Assembly (NCBI GenBank): GCA_021732215.1 | Contig: JAKFVL010000032.1 | Location: forward strand, 248,001-312,000 | Direction of reading: 5' to 3' | From: Hyphomicrobiales bacterium | GTDB lineage: Bacteria; Pseudomonadota; Alphaproteobacteria; Rhizobiales; Xanthobacteraceae | Length of the DNA: 64,000 bases | Part shown: positions 17,320 to 26,357 of the stretch, one piece after another | Layout: every line of letters starts with the position of its first letter | Position numbering within the stretch: position 1 is the first letter of the stretch | Notes under the pieces: generated by a model | The model's input: only the letters and a program-made list of their open reading frames with translations | Databases searched by the model: none | What the model was told of the DNA's origin: nothing | Translations under genes and position numbers: made by a program

Positions 17320-18297
17320 TCACTCGACGCACATCAGGTCCTCGGCCACTTTGATAGGGCCTTTGTAGTGCTGCTTGATCAGCGTCAGATTGTCCTGCAA
17401 CGGGCCGAGACTGCGCGCCATGTTATGCGACAGCACGAGCTGACGCACATTGGCTTTCGCAGCCAGCATGCCGATCTCGCTCGGTCTCGCATGGAGTTGT
17501 CCTGACGTCCGATCCGGCATTTCGGGAATCGCGTGATCCATCACGAGAACGTCGGCGTCCTTGATCGCCGCCGCGAAGGCGGGATTGTCGCCGTTCTGGT
17601 CGCCGGCGAACGCCATACGCTTGCCGCCGGCTTCAACGACGTAGCCGAGCGCCGGCACGGGTCCGTGCTTGACGCCGATGGCTGTGAGCTTGAAGCGTTC
17701 GTTGCCGAACGCAGCTTTCGGACTCGAAGCGGTCGCGCTGATTTCCATGATGTCAGCGCGAACCGAGCCGCCGCTGCCGTCGAGATATCCCGAAAGATAT
17801 CGGAATGCGCCGCGCTTCTTGTCGAACTGCGCTTTCATGAATTCCTTCATGCCCGGAAACTGGCCGCCGCCGGTCGGGCCGATGATGGGGATCGGCCGCT
17901 TGCGTTCGCTGAAGAACCCGCTTTTGAGCAGCACCGGCAGTTCGCCGACATGATCGGCGTGAAGATGAGTGATAGCGATGGCGTCGAGCGACTCGAATTT
18001 CGCCTTGGCCTCGCCGAAGCGCAGGAACACCCCGCCGCCCGCATCAACAAGCAAACGCGCCTCGCCATCCATCCACAACAGGTAGCCCGAACTTGCCCGC
18101 GCATCGTCGGCATCGGGTCCGCCAGACCCCAGCACTTGCACGACCGCGGGGCCAGTGCAGGCAGCACGTGCCTGCAGAGGAGCAATCAGCGCGACCATCG
18201 CGGCGCAAAGGGCTATCGCGCGTCGCCGACCAAGAAATCCGATACGCGGGCGATAGGTTTTGCCGAGGGGAGGATCAGCAAAAAGATCTGTCATCAA
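17320..18297 (-). CDS. Exported metallo-beta-lactamase-fold hydrolase
   Basis: A 325-aa protein. A basic stretch GRRR (about 23-26) precedes a hydrophobic segment and ARA cleavage site near residue 45, suggesting export. The zinc-binding HLHADH motif is at 111-116, with further metal ligands in VKHG, FAGDQ and LSHN contexts, as in ribonuclease Z/arylsulfatase-like members of the fold. The substrate is unknown. It converges on the dCTP deaminase gene with a 13-bp gap. Confidence 0.83.
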   Translation of the reverse strand: MMTDLFADPPLGKTYRPRIGFLGRRRAIALCAAMVALIAPLQARAACTGPAVVQVLGSGGPDADDARASSGYLLWMDGEARLLVDAGGGVFLRFGEAKAKFESLDAIAITHLHADHVGELPVLLKSGFFSERKRPIPIIGPTGGGQFPGMKEFMKAQFDKKRGAFRYLSGYLDGSGGSVRADIMEISATASSPKAAFGNERFKLTAIGVKHGPVPALGYVVEAGGKRMAFAGDQNGDNPAFAAAIKDADVLVMDHAIPEMPDRTSGQLHARPSEIGMLAAKANVRQLVLSHNMARSLGPLQDNLTLIKQHYKGPIKVAEDLMCVE

Positions 18298-18443
18298 ACT
18301 CTTTCAGTCGTCAGCGCGACGATGTGGGCACTCAAGAAGTAATTCTCATCACTTCTTTGTCAGCGCGGGAAACGCGAGACAGGGGTAAAACAATCTGCAG
18401 AACAACAGCTCGCTGGCGAGCAGGTTCCAAAGGGAGAAACGGT

Positions 18444-18941
18444 ATGATCGTAAGGAGCGCCAGAATATCGCGAGGCATCATGATTTTGGTGATCGGCCTT
18501 GCGGCTTTTGCCTCATCCGCTTTCGCCGCCGATAACGGCCTCATCACCAAGCCGAGCAAGTATTCCGTCAAGGATACGATCGAGAAGTTCGAGGCCGCGA
18601 TCAAATCGAAATCCGCCGGCGGATGGACAGTGTTCTCGAAGATCGATCATGCAGCTGCGGCGAAGGAAGCCGGTCTGGAGATGCGTCCGCGCACGGTTAT
18701 TATCTTTGGCAATCCGAAAGGCGGCACGCCCCAGATGGTCAAGAGCGCGACGCTTGCGATCGATCTGCCGATGAAGGCGCTGGTCTGGCAGGACGATCAG
18801 GACAAGGTCTGGCTCAGCTATAACGCAAGCGAATATGGCGCCAAGGTTATATCCCCGCGCCATGGCCTGGCCGTGCCGGAGGCTGGAGAAAAAGCGCTTG
18901 AGAAATTTCTTGCTGACGCCAGCGACCAGAGCACGCAGTAG
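18444..18941 (+). CDS. Secreted DUF302 domain protein
   Basis: A 165-aa protein with a signal peptide ending at FAA (about residue 27) and one DUF302 domain (TIEKFEAAIKSKGWTVF-like region through FGNPKGGTPQM and LAIDLPMKALVWQD). The domain's biochemical role is not established. The ATG at 18444 has AGGGAG seven bases upstream; a longer reading frame from 18093 would overlap the divergent hydrolase and is rejected. A terminator follows. Confidence 0.85.
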   Translation: MIVRSARISRGIMILVIGLAAFASSAFAADNGLITKPSKYSVKDTIEKFEAAIKSKSAGGWTVFSKIDHAAAAKEAGLEMRPRTVIIFGNPKGGTPQMVKSATLAIDLPMKALVWQDDQDKVWLSYNASEYGAKVISPRHGLAVPEAGEKALEKFLADASDQSTQ

Positions 18942-18974
18942 CCGCCAATTCAGAAGCCGCCCGTTCGGAGACAA

Positions 18975-19006
18975 AGAGGCACCGGCTCAGCGCCGATGCC
19001 TCTTTT
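18975..19006 (+). terminator. Terminator between convergent genes
   Basis: AGAGGCACCGGC (18975-18986), a 5-nt loop and GCCGATGCCTCT (18992-19003), 12 bp with one mismatch, followed by TTTT and another T run. It ends the DUF302 transcript and probably also insulates the convergent gene that stops at 19016. Confidence 0.75.
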
Positions 19007-19015
19007 GCTTTTTGC

Positions 19016-20365
19016 CTACCGGTTCGCGACCGATTTCGCCGGCGTCACGCGCCAGATCGTGTTGCCGACGTCGTCCGCAACGAGTAGCGCGCCCGGCTTG
19101 TCGAATGTCACGCCCACAGGCCGCCCCTGCGCCTCGCCGCTATCGTTGAGGAAGCCGGTGAGAATGTCTTGCGGCGGGCCGGACGGCTTGCCGCTGGCGA
19201 ATGGCACGAACACCACCTTGTAGCCGCTGCGCGGATTTCTGTTCCAGGAGCCGTGCTGCCCGATGAAAGCGCCGCCCTTGTAGTTTTGCGGAAACAGTTC
19301 GCCGCGGCCGAAGGTGAGGCCGAGCGAAGCGGTGTGTGGGCCGAGCGCGTAATCCGGCACGATGGCTTTGGCCACCAGATCGGGCTTCTGCTCCTTGACG
19401 CGCACATCGACATGCTGACCGAAATAGCTGTAGGGCCAGCCGTAGAAGCCGCCGTCTTTCACCGACGTCATGTAATCGGGCACCAGGTCGCTGCCGAGTT
19501 CGTCGCGCTCGTTGACCACCACCCACAATTGCCCCGAGTCCGGCTGCCACGCAGGCCCGTTCGGATTGCGCAGTCCCGACGCGAACACGCGGCTCTGTCC
19601 GCTGACGCGGTCGATTTCCAGAATGCCGGCGCGGTTCTTCTCGGCATCCATGCCGTTTTCCGCGACGTTGCTGTTCGAGCCGACAGTTGCGTAAAGTTTG
19701 GTGCCGTCCGGGCTCGCGGTAAGGTCTTTGGTCCAGTGGTGGTTCAGTGTGCCGCCCGGCAGATCGGCGAGCTTGATTCCCGGAATGGTGATCGATGTGT
19801 CGCCTTCGCGATAGGGAAACTTCATCACGGCATCGGTGTTAGCGACATAGAAGTCGTTCCCGACCAGCGCCATTCCGAACGGCGAATTGAGGCCCTTCAG
19901 GAAAACCGTCTTCACCTCTGCGACACCGTCGCCATCCGCGTCGCGCAGCAACGTGATCCGATTGGCGCTCGGTACCTTCGCGCCGGCCCGGCCCATGAAG
20001 AATCCTACGAACCAGCCCTTGATGCCTTTGCCATCGTCGGGTTTTGGCGGAGCGTTGGTTTCGGCCACCAGCACGTCGCCGTTGGGCAGGGTGTAAACGG
20101 TGCGCGGGTGACTGAGCCCCGATGCGAAGGCGTTGACGGCAAAGCCACTGGCTGCGGCTGGCTTGGCATCCTTCGGCCAGCCGACCGCGGTCGCCACGTT
20201 GACGGTTGGGATCATGTTGTTCTTGGGAGCGGGCAGGGTCGGATCGGGGCCATAGCCCCTCTCGATCGCAACGTCGGCTTTCTCGTTGCAGCCCGCCAGC
20301 GCCAGAGCCAACCCGGCAGCAAGCGCGGTCAAAACGATTGTCTTCGAACTTGAGCGGACGGTCAT
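19016..20365 (-). CDS. Sorbosone dehydrogenase/PQQ-type glucose dehydrogenase-like lipoprotein
   Basis: A 449-aa protein with a lipoprotein signal (LALAGC, cysteine at about residue 26) and a six-bladed beta-propeller of the L-sorbosone dehydrogenase family. Typical segments include GLSHPRTVYTLPNGDVLVAE, ASGLRNPNG and GWPYSYFGQHVD. Members use PQQ to oxidise sugars or aldehydes in the periplasm, but many are uncharacterised. It converges on the DUF302 gene and is divergent from the acyl-CoA dehydrogenase gene. Confidence 0.85.
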   Translation of the reverse strand: MTVRSSSKTIVLTALAAGLALALAGCNEKADVAIERGYGPDPTLPAPKNNMIPTVNVATAVGWPKDAKPAAASGFAVNAFASGLSHPRTVYTLPNGDVLVAETNAPPKPDDGKGIKGWFVGFFMGRAGAKVPSANRITLLRDADGDGVAEVKTVFLKGLNSPFGMALVGNDFYVANTDAVMKFPYREGDTSITIPGIKLADLPGGTLNHHWTKDLTASPDGTKLYATVGSNSNVAENGMDAEKNRAGILEIDRVSGQSRVFASGLRNPNGPAWQPDSGQLWVVVNERDELGSDLVPDYMTSVKDGGFYGWPYSYFGQHVDVRVKEQKPDLVAKAIVPDYALGPHTASLGLTFGRGELFPQNYKGGAFIGQHGSWNRNPRSGYKVVFVPFASGKPSGPPQDILTGFLNDSGEAQGRPVGVTFDKPGALLVADDVGNTIWRVTPAKSVANR

Positions 20366-20545
20366 GGAAAATCCTCGTGTGTGGCGGCTTAACGCACGAG
20401 AGCGCCGTTCGTTCGCTCTGCGAAACGGCTCTGGCCGCTACGAATACGGCTCTGCGCTTCACACCCTTGTGAGACGACCTGCTCTGGCGGATGATTGGAC
20501 CAACGATGCCGGTCAGGTCGAACTGCCGGAAAAGGGACAAGCGCC

Positions 20546-22306
20546 ATGTTGACCAAACCGCAAGCGGACACCAAGGCCAATTTGATTGCGCCGGATACGA
20601 CGGGGCTGAATTTCTATCGCGCCGATCCGATGCTGGCCGACCTTCTGCGGCTTTATCTGCCGGAAGCGCTGTTCGATCATATCGATCCGCATCTCGATCG
20701 CCTTGGCGAACTGGCCGGCGGTCATCTGGACGATTGCGCGCGGCTGGCCGATCGCCACGGTCCGGTGCTGCATCATCGCGACCGCTTCGGCCGCGATGCC
20801 CAATGGATCGAATACCATCCGGCCTATCGCGAGCTGGAGAACGCCGCCTACGGCGAGTTCAGCATTCATGCGATGTCGCACCGCAAGGGGATTCTCGGCT
20901 GGCCGCAGACTTTTCCGGCTGTGGCGAAGCATGCGTTCACGTTTCTGTTCAACCAGGCCGAGTTCGGTATGGGCTGCCCCATCAATGTGACGGACGGCGC
21001 CGCGCGCTTGCTGTCGCGCTTCGGCGACGAGGCGCTGAAGGCCAGGTATCTCGATGGGCTGACCCAAACCGACATGACGCTGCTGACGCAGGGCGGCCAG
21101 TTCATGACCGAGAAGGAAGGTGGCTCCGACGTCGGCAAGCTCACGACCACGGCCGTACAGGATGGCGTCCGCTGGCGGCTGCATGGCGAAAAGTGGTTCT
21201 GCTCCAACGCCGACGCGAAAGTGGTCATGCTGCTGGCGAGGCCGGAAGGCGCGGCCGGCGGCACGCGCGGCGTCGGGCTATTTCTGATGCCGCGCTTTCT
21301 CGACGACGGTTCGCCCAATCACTACCGCATCGTGCGGCTCAAGGACAAGTTGGGCACCCGCTCGATGGCGTCCGGCGAAATCAAGCTCGAAGGCGCGATT
21401 GCTTATGCGGTAGGCAACCTCGATCGCGGTTTCGTTCAGATGGCCGAGATGGTGAACTGGTCGCGTCTGTCGAACGGCGTGAAATCGGCGGCGCTGATGC
21501 GGCGTGCGCATCACGATGCGAATACGGTGGCGCGCAATCGCGTCGTGTTCGGCCAACGCATCATCGACATGCCGCTGGCGCGCCGGCAACTGATGAAGAT
21601 CATGCTGCCGACCGAGCAGGCCATGTCGCTCAGCTTCGCGACCGCCGATGCGCTCGACCGCGCCGAGGCCGGTAGTCAGGATGCCGCCGCCGTGCTGCGG
21701 GTGCTGACGCCGACGCTGAAATATCGCGCCACCCGCGATGCGCGAAAGGTCTGCGGCGACGCGATGGAGATGCGCGGCGGCATTGGTTATATCGAGGAAT
21801 TCGCAACGCCGCGCCTGTTGCGCGACGCGCATCTTGGTTCGATCTGGGAAGGCACCGGCAATATCGTGGCGCTCGATGCACTGACCCGCGCGGTCGGCCG
21901 TCATGGTGCGGATGCGGCGCTCGCAGCCGATCTGCACGCACGTATCGGCGATATGACCGGCGTGCCGCAAGGCTGGCGCGATCGGCTGCGCAAGCTCTCG
22001 GATCGCGCGATCGGCTTTGCCCGCGCGGTGGCCAGTTCAGGCGAGAACGAAGCCGATGCCCGGCGCGCGACCAGCGCTCTCTATCATGTAGCGAGCGCGG
22101 TGACGTTCGCATGGGAAGGCGGGCGCATTCACGAGGTGCGCGGCGACGCCAGGCGCATGCTGCTGTCGCGGCTCGTTGTCGATCATCGCCTCACGCCGCA
22201 AGACCCGTTCGCGGCCACCGCCGGCAAGAGCGAGGATGCAATTTCGAAACGCATTCTCGGAGAGGGCGATGTCAGTCTTGCGGATGCGTCGGCTTTGCTG
22301 GTTTGA
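20546..22306 (+). CDS. Acyl-CoA dehydrogenase
   Basis: A 586-aa flavoprotein of the acyl-CoA dehydrogenase superfamily, longer than the usual 380-400 aa form, with an N-terminal extension and an extra C-terminal helical domain as in AidB/FadE-like members. Visible motifs are TEKEGGSDVG and the C-terminal FAD-binding region VCGDAMEMRGGIGYIEE. It probably oxidises acyl-CoA with FAD. The ATG at 20546, preceded by GGAAAAGGGA, is chosen over an in-frame upstream start at 20495. The MATE gene follows after 131 bp. Confidence 0.88.
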   Translation: MLTKPQADTKANLIAPDTTGLNFYRADPMLADLLRLYLPEALFDHIDPHLDRLGELAGGHLDDCARLADRHGPVLHHRDRFGRDAQWIEYHPAYRELENAAYGEFSIHAMSHRKGILGWPQTFPAVAKHAFTFLFNQAEFGMGCPINVTDGAARLLSRFGDEALKARYLDGLTQTDMTLLTQGGQFMTEKEGGSDVGKLTTTAVQDGVRWRLHGEKWFCSNADAKVVMLLARPEGAAGGTRGVGLFLMPRFLDDGSPNHYRIVRLKDKLGTRSMASGEIKLEGAIAYAVGNLDRGFVQMAEMVNWSRLSNGVKSAALMRRAHHDANTVARNRVVFGQRIIDMPLARRQLMKIMLPTEQAMSLSFATADALDRAEAGSQDAAAVLRVLTPTLKYRATRDARKVCGDAMEMRGGIGYIEEFATPRLLRDAHLGSIWEGTGNIVALDALTRAVGRHGADAALAADLHARIGDMTGVPQGWRDRLRKLSDRAIGFARAVASSGENEADARRATSALYHVASAVTFAWEGGRIHEVRGDARRMLLSRLVVDHRLTPQDPFAATAGKSEDAISKRILGEGDVSLADASALLV

Positions 22307-22437
22307 GCTGCTGCCGATGCCCTTATGCCAGGCGTGACGACCTTATGCGGGAGGGGCATGCGCGACCGCGGATGCTCTTGCCGGCCAATCGGTGATACCA
22401 CCGCGCTCTGCGGCCCGAGCCGCGATCTGGGAATGTC

Positions 22438-23856
22438 ATGTCCGATCTTGCTGCCGAACTGCAGGCCTCCGACGGGGAAGGAAAGCCGCTCGAGCCGATC
22501 GTCGCGCCATCCGCCAAGCACGCGCGCAATCCGCTGCTGGAAGGCCCGGTTCTGCCGACGCTGCTGCGGCTGGCGGCGCCGAACGTGGTGGCGCTCACGG
22601 CCGGCACCTGCGTGGTCATCGCCGAGACCTCCTATATCGGCAGGTTAGGCGTCGAGTCGCTGGCGGCGATGGCGCTGGTATTTCCGTTCATTATGCTGAC
22701 CATGACCATGTCCGGCGGCGCGATGGGCGGCGGGGTGGCGTCGGCGATTGCGCGGGCGATCGGCGCCAACGATATCCAGCGCGCATCTACGCTGGCAGCG
22801 CATGCGCTGATCATCGGTCTGTCGCTCGGCGTCGTTTTCATGGTCGGGGTTTTGGTGTTCGGTCCGGCGTTGCTCGCCGCCATGGGCGGACGCGGTAACG
22901 TGCTGATGCAGGCCGTCGCCTACACGCAAATCTTTTTCGCAGGCGCGACGATTCCCTGGCTGATGAATACGCTCGCGGGAATTTTGCGCGGCACCGGCAA
23001 CATGAAATTGCCGTCGGCGATGGTGCTGACGTCTGCGGTCAGTCAGATCATTCTCGGCGGTACGCTCGGGCTTGGTCTTGGGCCGGTGCCTCAATTCGGC
23101 ATGCGAGGGGTCGCCGCCGGTGCGCTGCTTGCGTTCAGCATCAGCGCGGCGGCGATGGGCTGGTATCTCCTGTCGGGCCGTGCGCGCGTCAACCCTCTGG
23201 TGCGCGGTTTCCGCATCCAGCGGGCGATGTTCTTCGACATTCTCAAAGTCGGCGCGATCGCCTGCTTCTCGCCATTGCAGGGCGTACTGACGATTTCCAT
23301 TCTGACCCACATGCTGGCGAACTTTGGCACTGAGGTGTTGGCCGGATATGGAATTGGCGCGCGGCTGGAATTCATGCTGACCTCGATCGCGTTCGCGGTC
23401 GGCATGGCGTCGGTGCCGATGGTCGGCATGGCGATCGGGGCGGGCGATGTTGCACGCGCCCGGCGCATTGCGTGGACGGCAGGTGCTGTTTCATTTCTCT
23501 CGGTGGGGAGCGTCGCGACCGCGATTGCAATCTTTCCGGACATCTGGGTGCGCATTTTCACCGACGATCCCGGCGTGATCGCCGCCAGCCGTCAGTATCT
23601 TTCGACCGCCGCGCCGTTCTATGCCTTCATCGGTCTCTCGATCTCGCTTTACTTCTCGTCGCAGGGCGCGGCGAAGGTGTTGCCGCCGGTTCTGGCGCAG
23701 ACCGGCCGCCTGATATTCATCGCTGCCGGCGGCTGGCTTTTGATGACCTACAATGCCGGAGCGCAGGCGTTCTTCACGCTCGCTGCCGCATCGATGGTCT
23801 TGCTCGGACTGTCCGCGGTTGCGTCCGTCAAGTTTACGAAGTGGGGACGCAGCTAA
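22438..23856 (+). CDS. MATE family efflux transporter
   Basis: A 472-aa inner-membrane protein with about twelve hydrophobic segments and the MATE signature around LRLAAPNVVALTAGT and AMALVFPFIMLTMTMSGGAMGGG. It would export drugs or metabolites using a cation gradient. The substrate is unknown. The 131 bp upstream show no clear promoter or terminator, so co-transcription with the dehydrogenase is possible. Confidence 0.9.
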   Translation: MSDLAAELQASDGEGKPLEPIVAPSAKHARNPLLEGPVLPTLLRLAAPNVVALTAGTCVVIAETSYIGRLGVESLAAMALVFPFIMLTMTMSGGAMGGGVASAIARAIGANDIQRASTLAAHALIIGLSLGVVFMVGVLVFGPALLAAMGGRGNVLMQAVAYTQIFFAGATIPWLMNTLAGILRGTGNMKLPSAMVLTSAVSQIILGGTLGLGLGPVPQFGMRGVAAGALLAFSISAAAMGWYLLSGRARVNPLVRGFRIQRAMFFDILKVGAIACFSPLQGVLTISILTHMLANFGTEVLAGYGIGARLEFMLTSIAFAVGMASVPMVGMAIGAGDVARARRIAWTAGAVSFLSVGSVATAIAIFPDIWVRIFTDDPGVIAASRQYLSTAAPFYAFIGLSISLYFSSQGAAKVLPPVLAQTGRLIFIAAGGWLLMTYNAGAQAFFTLAAASMVLLGLSAVASVKFTKWGRS

Positions 23857-23874
23857 AAGCCACGTCCCTTTTTG

Positions 23875-24282
23875 TCAGGCGGCCTTTGCGGCCTTTTCCA
23901 GTGTTTGTTTCATCAACGGGATCGCCAGCGACATCTGGCTGTCGATGTAGGGCGCGATTTCGTTCGGCAGCACATCGGTGATCCAGACAAAGCGCGTTGT
24001 GCCGTCCGGCTCTGCGAAAGCCTGCGCGGATGCGTTGTGATGAACCATGCGTTCGCTGGAGATCCAGTAGACCAGCCGCCGGTTGTCGTTGTCGCTCGTG
24101 ACGAGCTTTTCGCGGGCGACACTGCCGTTCGAGAAGGTGACGATGCGAACGTCACCTTCTGATTTTAGATCGACCACGAAGCCTGGCGCGATGCGCGTAT
24201 GCACGGCGTGGAAATCGCGCAGCGCGTCCCATACGACGTCGGGCGAAGCATCGATCAGGATTGTTTTCAGAACAGAGGCCAT
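23875..24282 (-). CDS. SRPBCC family protein
   Basis: A 135-aa START/Bet v1-like protein (polyketide cyclase/dehydrase-type): DASPDVVWDALRDFHAVHTRIAPGF at the start and a C-terminal helix ending in LEKAAKAA. Such proteins form a hydrophobic pocket for a small ligand. It is the last gene of a run on this strand: ogt, araC, VOC, SRPBCC. Confidence 0.85.
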   Translation of the reverse strand: MASVLKTILIDASPDVVWDALRDFHAVHTRIAPGFVVDLKSEGDVRIVTFSNGSVAREKLVTSDNDNRRLVYWISSERMVHHNASAQAFAEPDGTTRFVWITDVLPNEIAPYIDSQMSLAIPLMKQTLEKAAKAA

Positions 24283-24293
24283 TTCGCTTTTCC

Positions 24294-24656
24294 TTACTTG
24301 AGGCAGACTGCTTCGACGTTGTTGCCGTCGGGGTCGATCAGAAATGCTGCGTAGTAGGTCGGGCTGTAATCGGCGCGCAGGCCGGGCGGACCGTTGTCGC
24401 GGCCACCGGACTTGATGCCTTCGGCATGAAACCTGTCGACCGCAGCGCGCGTTTTGGCGCTGAAAGCAATGTGTCCGCCGGTTTGTGGCGCGGCCTTGCT
24501 CGCATGCAGCCAGAGCGCAGGAGCATTCTTGGGGCCGAGGCCTGCGCCGGCCGCGTCCTGCGAGGCGAGCACATGGCCGAGCGGAGTGAGGGCTGCCGCG
24601 TAAAAGCGGACGCTGGCGTCGAGGTCTTTCACGCGCAGGCCGATATGGTCGTACAT
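24294..24656 (-). CDS. VOC (glyoxalase/bleomycin-resistance) family protein
   Basis: A 120-aa vicinal-oxygen-chelate protein (MYDHIGLRVKDLDASVRFY; C-terminal FLIDPDGNNVEAVC with the usual metal-ligand glutamate). The start at 24656 has AAGGAG seven bases upstream. It lies 50 bp after the AraC-family gene and 11 bp before the SRPBCC gene. The VOC and SRPBCC pair is often found together under a small regulator, but the substrate is unknown. Confidence 0.87.
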   Translation of the reverse strand: MYDHIGLRVKDLDASVRFYAAALTPLGHVLASQDAAGAGLGPKNAPALWLHASKAAPQTGGHIAFSAKTRAAVDRFHAEGIKSGGRDNGPPGLRADYSPTYYAAFLIDPDGNNVEAVCLK

Positions 24657-24706
24657 GGGTGATCTCCTTCTTTGCGCATGACCTTTTCGATCATGCTGTG
24701 AGGAGT

Positions 24707-25558
24707 TCACGCTATGGCAAACCGCGCCAGCCGTTCTTGGACAATCTTGCGGTCGCCTCTGGCCGCCTTGCGGAACGCGCGCGGCGACATGCCGGCGGCA
24801 CGATGAAACGTGCGCACGAAGTTCGACAGATCCTGAAAGCCGACATCGAGAGCGACATCGGTGACGGTAAGCTCATCGTCGGCGAGCAAACTTGAGGCAC
24901 GGCGCAAGCGTGACCGGACCAGATACTGATGCGGCGCCACACCCAGAACGCTGGAAAACAGCCGCAGGAAATGAAACGGACTCAAGCCGCTCTTGCGGGC
25001 CGCGTCTTCGAGATCGATCGGCTTGTGCGCGTTGCCATCGATCCATAGCGCGGCCTCGACCGCGCGGTGGCGGTCGCGTGCGCTATTGCTGACGATGTCT
25101 TGTTTGCGGCCGGAAACGATCTCGACAAAGCGTGCGGCAAACATCAATCCGGCTTCGCCAAGGCTTAGTCCGCTTCCATTGCGGCTGCTTGCTTGCGCCA
25201 GTTCGCCGAGCACCATCAGTTCCGGCAATGGTGCGACGCCGCCGGTGCGCCACAGCTTCGGATCGTCGCTGATGCTGTCTGCAAGTTCGGGCGAGAACTG
25301 GAACGACAGGCACTCGTCGCCGCACTGGTGGTGCTCGTGCGTGCAGACGTATTCATCGCCGGGATTGCCGACCATGACCGATCCGGCCACGAACTCGAAC
25401 GACTTGCCTCGCGTGCGGCAACCGAAGCTGCCCTTGCGCACAAACGACAGCGAATGGCACTGATGCTGTTCGGTGAACGGCTTGCTGCCCGGCCCCGAGT
25501 CGCACCGGTAGTCGTAAACGGTGACCGGTCCACGCTGCACGACGGTTTTGGTTCCCAT
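24707..25558 (-). CDS. AraC-family transcription regulator with Cys/His-rich sensor domain
   Basis: A 283-aa regulator. The C-terminal ~100 residues form the AraC double helix-turn-helix ([12 protein letters not shown] and [20 protein letters not shown]). The N-terminal cupin-like part is unusually rich in Cys/His: C19, C34, C47, and a cluster C72-x-H74-x-H76-H77-x-C79-x3-C83 that could bind metal or react with electrophiles. It starts 8 bp after the stop of ogt, and the VOC and SRPBCC genes follow, so it probably controls this operon. The reading frame is open far upstream through ogt, but the ATG at 25558 is the natural start. Confidence 0.88.
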   Translation of the reverse strand: MGTKTVVQRGPVTVYDYRCDSGPGSKPFTEQHQCHSLSFVRKGSFGCRTRGKSFEFVAGSVMVGNPGDEYVCTHEHHQCGDECLSFQFSPELADSISDDPKLWRTGGVAPLPELMVLGELAQASSRNGSGLSLGEAGLMFAARFVEIVSGRKQDIVSNSARDRHRAVEAALWIDGNAHKPIDLEDAARKSGLSPFHFLRLFSSVLGVAPHQYLVRSRLRRASSLLADDELTVTDVALDVGFQDLSNFVRTFHRAAGMSPRAFRKAARGDRKIVQERLARFAIA

Positions 25559-25566
25559 GACTGATT

Positions 25567-26172
25567 TTATCCGCGTCGGCGGGGTGGGGCAATCGACAAC
25601 GGAATGTCGAACAGCGTTGGTGTGCCAGCCGCCCTGGCATCCTCGATCCGCGCGCCTTCGATTTCGAGCAGCCGAAATTTCGTAACGATGTGGCCTGGCG
25701 CCGAAAAGCCGCCTGCCTTGCCGCCCGCCGCTAGCACGCGGTGGCAGGGGATCACGATCGGAAACGGATTTTGCCCCAGTGCCTGACCGACGGCGCGGGC
25801 ATCGCCGAGATCGCCGGCGGTCTGTTCGATTTCCTGCGCGATTTCTCCATAGGTTCGCGTTGCGCCCGAGGGAATGCGCCGGGCGATCTCGTAGACCTTG
25901 CGGTTGAGCGGGGCCAGTCCGTCCATATCGAGTGCGATCGCGGTGAGGTCGGCGTGCTCGCCACGCAGATGCGCGGCGATGCGCTCCATCGCGTCCTGCA
26001 CGTGATCGGGCGGCGATATTTCGGCGAGCTCCGGCCGCCGCCGGGTCAGCCGCGCGCGGGTTTCGCTTGCGCTGCGGTCGGGCAATTGCGTCGCCAGAAG
26101 ACCACGCTCGCCCCATGCGATGCCGCAGGCGCCGATGGCCGTTTCAAAAATGGCAAAGCCGCTGGTCGACAT
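25567..26172 (-). CDS. ogt: Methylated-DNA-protein cysteine methyltransferase
   Basis: A 201-aa O6-alkylguanine-DNA alkyltransferase with the active-site motif IPCHRV (acceptor C143) and the preceding helix-turn-helix region [16 protein letters not shown]. It repairs O6-methylguanine by irreversible transfer to its own cysteine. It is the first gene of the operon with the AraC-type regulator, a split version of the arrangement fused in E. coli Ada. Confidence 0.93.
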   Translation of the reverse strand: MSTSGFAIFETAIGACGIAWGERGLLATQLPDRSASETRARLTRRRPELAEISPPDHVQDAMERIAAHLRGEHADLTAIALDMDGLAPLNRKVYEIARRIPSGATRTYGEIAQEIEQTAGDLGDARAVGQALGQNPFPIVIPCHRVLAAGGKAGGFSAPGHIVTKFRLLEIEGARIEDARAAGTPTLFDIPLSIAPPRRRG

Positions 26173-26297
26173 GATCGATCAATTTAAGCACTGATGACAA
26201 AAGGTGAAGCCTGTCCTGCCGGTCGCGACAGGCTTAATTCGCGACTGCTGACAAAACTTGGCAAAAATTGCGGCCGGTTTCCACCCGATTTCCGGTC

Positions 26298-26346
26298 GCG
26301 CGTATTCCGCAAAAGTGGACACCGGTTTTGCGACAAGAATACGCGC
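26298..26346. repeat. Palindromic intergenic repeat (ACCGGTTTT-core family)
   Basis: Outer arms GCGCGTATTC and GAATACGCGC enclose CGCAAAAGTGGACACCGG and the core end TTTTGCG. It sits in the 185-bp gap between ogt and the CPA2 antiporter gene and shares the AGTGGNNACCGGTTTT core with five other copies in the window. Nothing else is seen in this gap. Confidence 0.82.
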
Positions 26347-26357
26347 CAAAAAACGCC

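Noticed and set aside
25559..26116. Upstream extension of the AraC-family frame through ogt
   Set aside because: It would read ogt in the wrong frame; both genes have their own starts and recognisable domains.
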